From assembly GCA_964642725.1 (NCBI GenBank), contig CAZXQG010000003.1, positions 61,753-125,752 of the forward strand: DNA of 64,000 nt, given 5' to 3'. Both the position numbers and the translations under genes were made by a program. The stretch comes from JAGVPT01 sp964642725. Its GTDB lineage: Bacteria > Bacteroidota > Ignavibacteria > UBA10030 > UBA8401. The notes under the pieces are model-generated. The model ran no database searches and had not been told where the DNA came from. It was given only the letters and a program-made list of their open reading frames with translations. This document shows positions 61,670-64,000 of this stretch, in pieces. The first letter of the stretch is position 1. Each line of letters opens with the position of its first letter.

Positions 61670-63511
61670 ATGGTTAAAAAAACAAAATCCCTTGACGAAG
61701 TGACGATTCGTTTTGCGGGCGATTCAGGGGACGGCATGCAGTTGACCGGGACACAATTCACGAACACTTCCGCGATCATGGGAAACGACCTGAGCACGCT
61801 GCCGGATTACCCGGCCGAGATCCGTGCACCGCAGGGAACTCTTTTCGGCGTCAGCGGCTTTCAAATTCATTTCGGAAGCACGGAAATCAACACACCGGGC
61901 GACCAATGCGATGTTCTTGTTGCAATGAATGCGGCGGCGTTGAAAGTAAACGTACGGAGCCTTGTCGACGGCGGCGCCATCATCGTGAACACCGACGGGT
62001 TCAACGACAAAAATCTGAAACTTGCCGGCTACGCGTCCAACCCGTTAACGGACAATTCGCTCGCCAAATATCCGGTCTACCAGGCCGACATCACAAAGTT
62101 GACGAGCCTCGCCCTTGCCGATATGAACCTGCCGACAAAAATCGTCGACAGGACAAAGAACTTTTTCGCTCTGGGAATGATGTACTGGATGTACAACCGT
62201 TCCGTAGACAATACGGTCGCGTGGATCAAGACAAAATTTAAGAACAAACCGGACATTGTCGAAGCGAATACCAGGGTATTGAAGGCGGGATGGAACTATG
62301 CCGAGACCACGGAAATCTTCAACGTGCGGTATGATGTAAAGGCCGCCTCGCTGCCGAGCGGGAAGTACCGCAACATCACCGGCAACACTGCCGTCGCGTT
62401 AGGGTTGGTTGTCGCAGCGAGCAAAGCGAAGCTCGACCTTTTTCTCGGCAGTTATCCGATTACCCCGGCGAGCGATATTCTTCACGAGCTTTCCATTTAC
62501 AAAGAGTACGGCGTAAAAACATTCCAGGCTGAAGATGAAATTGCCGCGATCACAAGCGCGATTGGCGCGTCGTTCGGCGGCGCGTTAGCGGTGACCACGA
62601 CGAGCGGTCCCGGCATCGCGTTGAAAACGGAGGCAATCGGTTTGGCGGTGATGGTCGAACTTCCGCTGCTTATTATTAATATCCAGCGCGGCGGCCCGAG
62701 CACCGGCCTTCCGACAAAAACAGAACAAGCGGACTTACTTCAAGCGTTGTATGGACGGAACGGTGAAGCGCCGGTTCCGGTTATTGCGGCGGCAACACCG
62801 AGCGATTGCTTCAACACAATCTTCGAAGCAGCACGCATCGCTTTGAAATTCATGACGCCCGTGATAATGTTGTCCGACGGATATCTGGGCAACGGGTCCG
62901 AACCGTGGAAGCTCCCAAACGTTGCCGACATTCCCGACATCTCCCAAAAGTTCAGGACCGACCCGAATAATTATCTCCCCTACTTGCGCAACGAAGCGAC
63001 GCTTGCCCGCGAATGGGCAATCCCGGGAACGCCGGGGCTCGAACATCGGATCGGCGGATTGGAAAAACAGGACAAGACGGGAAACGTGAATTACGAACCG
63101 GAGAATCACGAAAAGATGGTCCGCCTGCGCGCGGAAAAAGTGGAACGTATCGCAGACGACATTCCTTCAGCAGCCGTTGAAGGAGATGAAAAAGGCGACC
63201 TGCTTGTCGTCGGCTGGGGTGGAACGTACGGAGCTATCCGTTCAGCGGTGGAAGCAAAACGGGCGCAGGGAAAATCCGTCTCGCACCTCCACCTCCGGTA
63301 TGTGAATCCTCTGCAAAAAAACATCGGAGAGATCCTCTACAATTTTAAACATGTCCTTGTCCCGGAAATAAATTTAGGACAGCTGATCAAGGTGCTGCGG
63401 GCAAAATATCTTGTTCCGGCAGTCGGGCTGAACAAAGTCCAGGGCCTGCCTTTCAAATCCTCAGAGATTGAAGCAAAAATCGACGAAATATTAGAAGGTA
63501 AAAAAGCATGA
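61670..63511 (+). CDS. korA: 2-oxoglutarate:ferredoxin oxidoreductase, fused gamma-alpha subunit
   Basis: A 613-residue subunit: residues 1-200 are the gamma domain (IRFAGDSGDGMQLTGTQF, EIRAPQGTLFGVSGFQIHFG), residues 215-613 the alpha domain (FLGSYPITPASDILHELS, TTTSGPGIALKTEAIGLAV, NIQRGGPSTGLPTKTEQ). This two-subunit layout is the KorAB type used for reductive or oxidative conversion of 2-oxoglutarate and succinyl-CoA. It starts at ATG 61670, 26 bases after ccdA, and its stop overlaps korB. Confidence 0.94.
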   Translation: MVKKTKSLDEVTIRFAGDSGDGMQLTGTQFTNTSAIMGNDLSTLPDYPAEIRAPQGTLFGVSGFQIHFGSTEINTPGDQCDVLVAMNAAALKVNVRSLVDGGAIIVNTDGFNDKNLKLAGYASNPLTDNSLAKYPVYQADITKLTSLALADMNLPTKIVDRTKNFFALGMMYWMYNRSVDNTVAWIKTKFKNKPDIVEANTRVLKAGWNYAETTEIFNVRYDVKAASLPSGKYRNITGNTAVALGLVVAASKAKLDLFLGSYPITPASDILHELSIYKEYGVKTFQAEDEIAAITSAIGASFGGALAVTTTSGPGIALKTEAIGLAVMVELPLLIINIQRGGPSTGLPTKTEQADLLQALYGRNGEAPVPVIAAATPSDCFNTIFEAARIALKFMTPVIMLSDGYLGNGSEPWKLPNVADIPDISQKFRTDPNNYLPYLRNEATLAREWAIPGTPGLEHRIGGLEKQDKTGNVNYEPENHEKMVRLRAEKVERIADDIPSAAVEGDEKGDLLVVGWGGTYGAIRSAVEAKRAQGKSVSHLHLRYVNPLQKNIGEILYNFKHVLVPEINLGQLIKVLRAKYLVPAVGLNKVQGLPFKSSEIEAKIDEILEGKKA

Positions 63512-64000
63512 GCACACTTGTTGAAGAAGTCGTTTCAAAGAACGAGCCTCCGGCCGCGAAGTACACGACTAAGGATTTCCAATCCGACCAGGATGTACGA
63601 TGGTGCCCGGGCTGCGGAGATTATTCGATCCTCGCTCAAGTGCAACGCATCATGCCCGAGCTGAACGTCAAACGGGAAAATACCGTTTTTGTTTCCGGCA
63701 TCGGATGTTCGAGCCGTTTTCCGTACTACATGGACACGTACGGATTTCACAGCATTCACGGAAGAGCCACCGCGATCGCGTCCGGCCTGAAGATGGCCCG
63801 GCCCGATTTATCGGTATGGGTCGTGACGGGCGACGGCGACGGCTTGAGCATCGGCGGGAATCATATGATTCACCTGATCCGCCGCAACATCGACGTGAAC
63901 GTGATGCTGTTCAACAACCAAATTTACGGATTGACAAAGGGACAGTATTCACCGACATCCGAGTTCGGAAAGGTAACGAAGTCGACCCCGTACGGCTCGA
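63508..64000 (+). CDS. korB: 2-oxoglutarate:ferredoxin oxidoreductase, beta subunit (runs off the window)
   Basis: 164 codons are visible. It starts at the ATG at 63508 in an ATGA overlap with korA. RWCPGCGDYSILAQVQ and GIGCSSRFPYYMDTYG give three cluster cysteines; the ThDP motif is GDGDGLSIGGNHMIHLI to FNNQIYGLTKGQ. The C-terminal part lies outside the window. Confidence 0.95.
   Translation, partial: MSTLVEEVVSKNEPPAAKYTTKDFQSDQDVRWCPGCGDYSILAQVQRIMPELNVKRENTVFVSGIGCSSRFPYYMDTYGFHSIHGRATAIASGLKMARPDLSVWVVTGDGDGLSIGGNHMIHLIRRNIDVNVMLFNNQIYGLTKGQYSPTSEFGKVTKSTPYGS

Noticed and set aside
1..64000. CRISPR arrays, cas genes or prophage genes
   Set aside because: No regularly spaced direct repeats with unique spacers and no phage structural or integrase genes were seen. 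The heptamer arrays have no spacers.

Overview
The window is one scaffold piece of a bacterial genome, with two 100-base runs of N. The gene content suggests a facultatively anaerobic member of the Bacteroidota/Chlorobiota/Ignavibacteriota group. The evidence is a GldA/GldF/GldG-type ABC cluster, a small H1-like histone, a large TPR-CHAT protein, FeoA-FeoA-FeoB behind a Fur-family regulator, a c-heme sensor kinase, and ferredoxin-dependent 2-oxoacid oxidoreductases beside classical lipoate-dependent dehydrogenases. This placement is an inference from gene families; no rRNA gene is present.

Layout. 1-9002 (minus): a lipoate/2-oxoacid dehydrogenase operon, lpdA-lipB-fused E1-E1alpha-E1beta-E2-lipA and the start of a third E1alpha. 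9428-12501 (plus): two nucleoside/nucleobase permeases. 12578-15621 (minus): a four-subunit 2-oxoacid:ferredoxin oxidoreductase with a small Cys-rich partner. 15837-27532 (minus): a complete bidirectional [NiFe]-hydrogenase locus, hoxEFUYH plus its protease and hypABFC'CDE, including a HypC paralog without the essential cysteine. 27914-29532 (minus): the wreck of a second, group 3b-like hydrogenase operon with deletion, frameshifts and stops. 29656-30318: an exported rubrerythrin lipoprotein. 30665-35573 (minus): a gliding/exopolymer-type ABC operon. 35574-41580: an AT-rich stretch with a TPR-CHAT protease, an anti-sigma factor and a divergent sigma factor, ending at a tRNA-Met. 41856-47947: zinc-ribbon protein, S21, a second ECF sigma/anti-sigma pair, histone, a deoxyhypusine-synthase-like enzyme, a degenerate CPBP protease and an SDR. 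48058-52404: Fur-regulated ferrous iron uptake and an Fe-S assembly protein. 52493-58889: ychF and the argCJBRG operon with tandem ARG boxes. 59103-64000: heme sensor kinase, CcdA and the KorAB 2-oxoglutarate:ferredoxin oxidoreductase, which runs off the end.

How it fits together. The organism can oxidise 2-oxoacids either with NAD (lipoate complexes) or with ferredoxin (two OFORs), and can balance NAD(P)H against H2 with the Hox enzyme. Iron uptake, Fe-S assembly, hydrogenase maturation, CcdA and the heme sensor match a redox-flexible, iron-demanding life style. The least explained features are the CHAT/anti-sigma/sigma cassette beside the tRNA, the decayed second hydrogenase, and a recurrent architecture in which spacers between same-strand genes are bracketed by short heptanucleotide arrays, often in inverted orientation.
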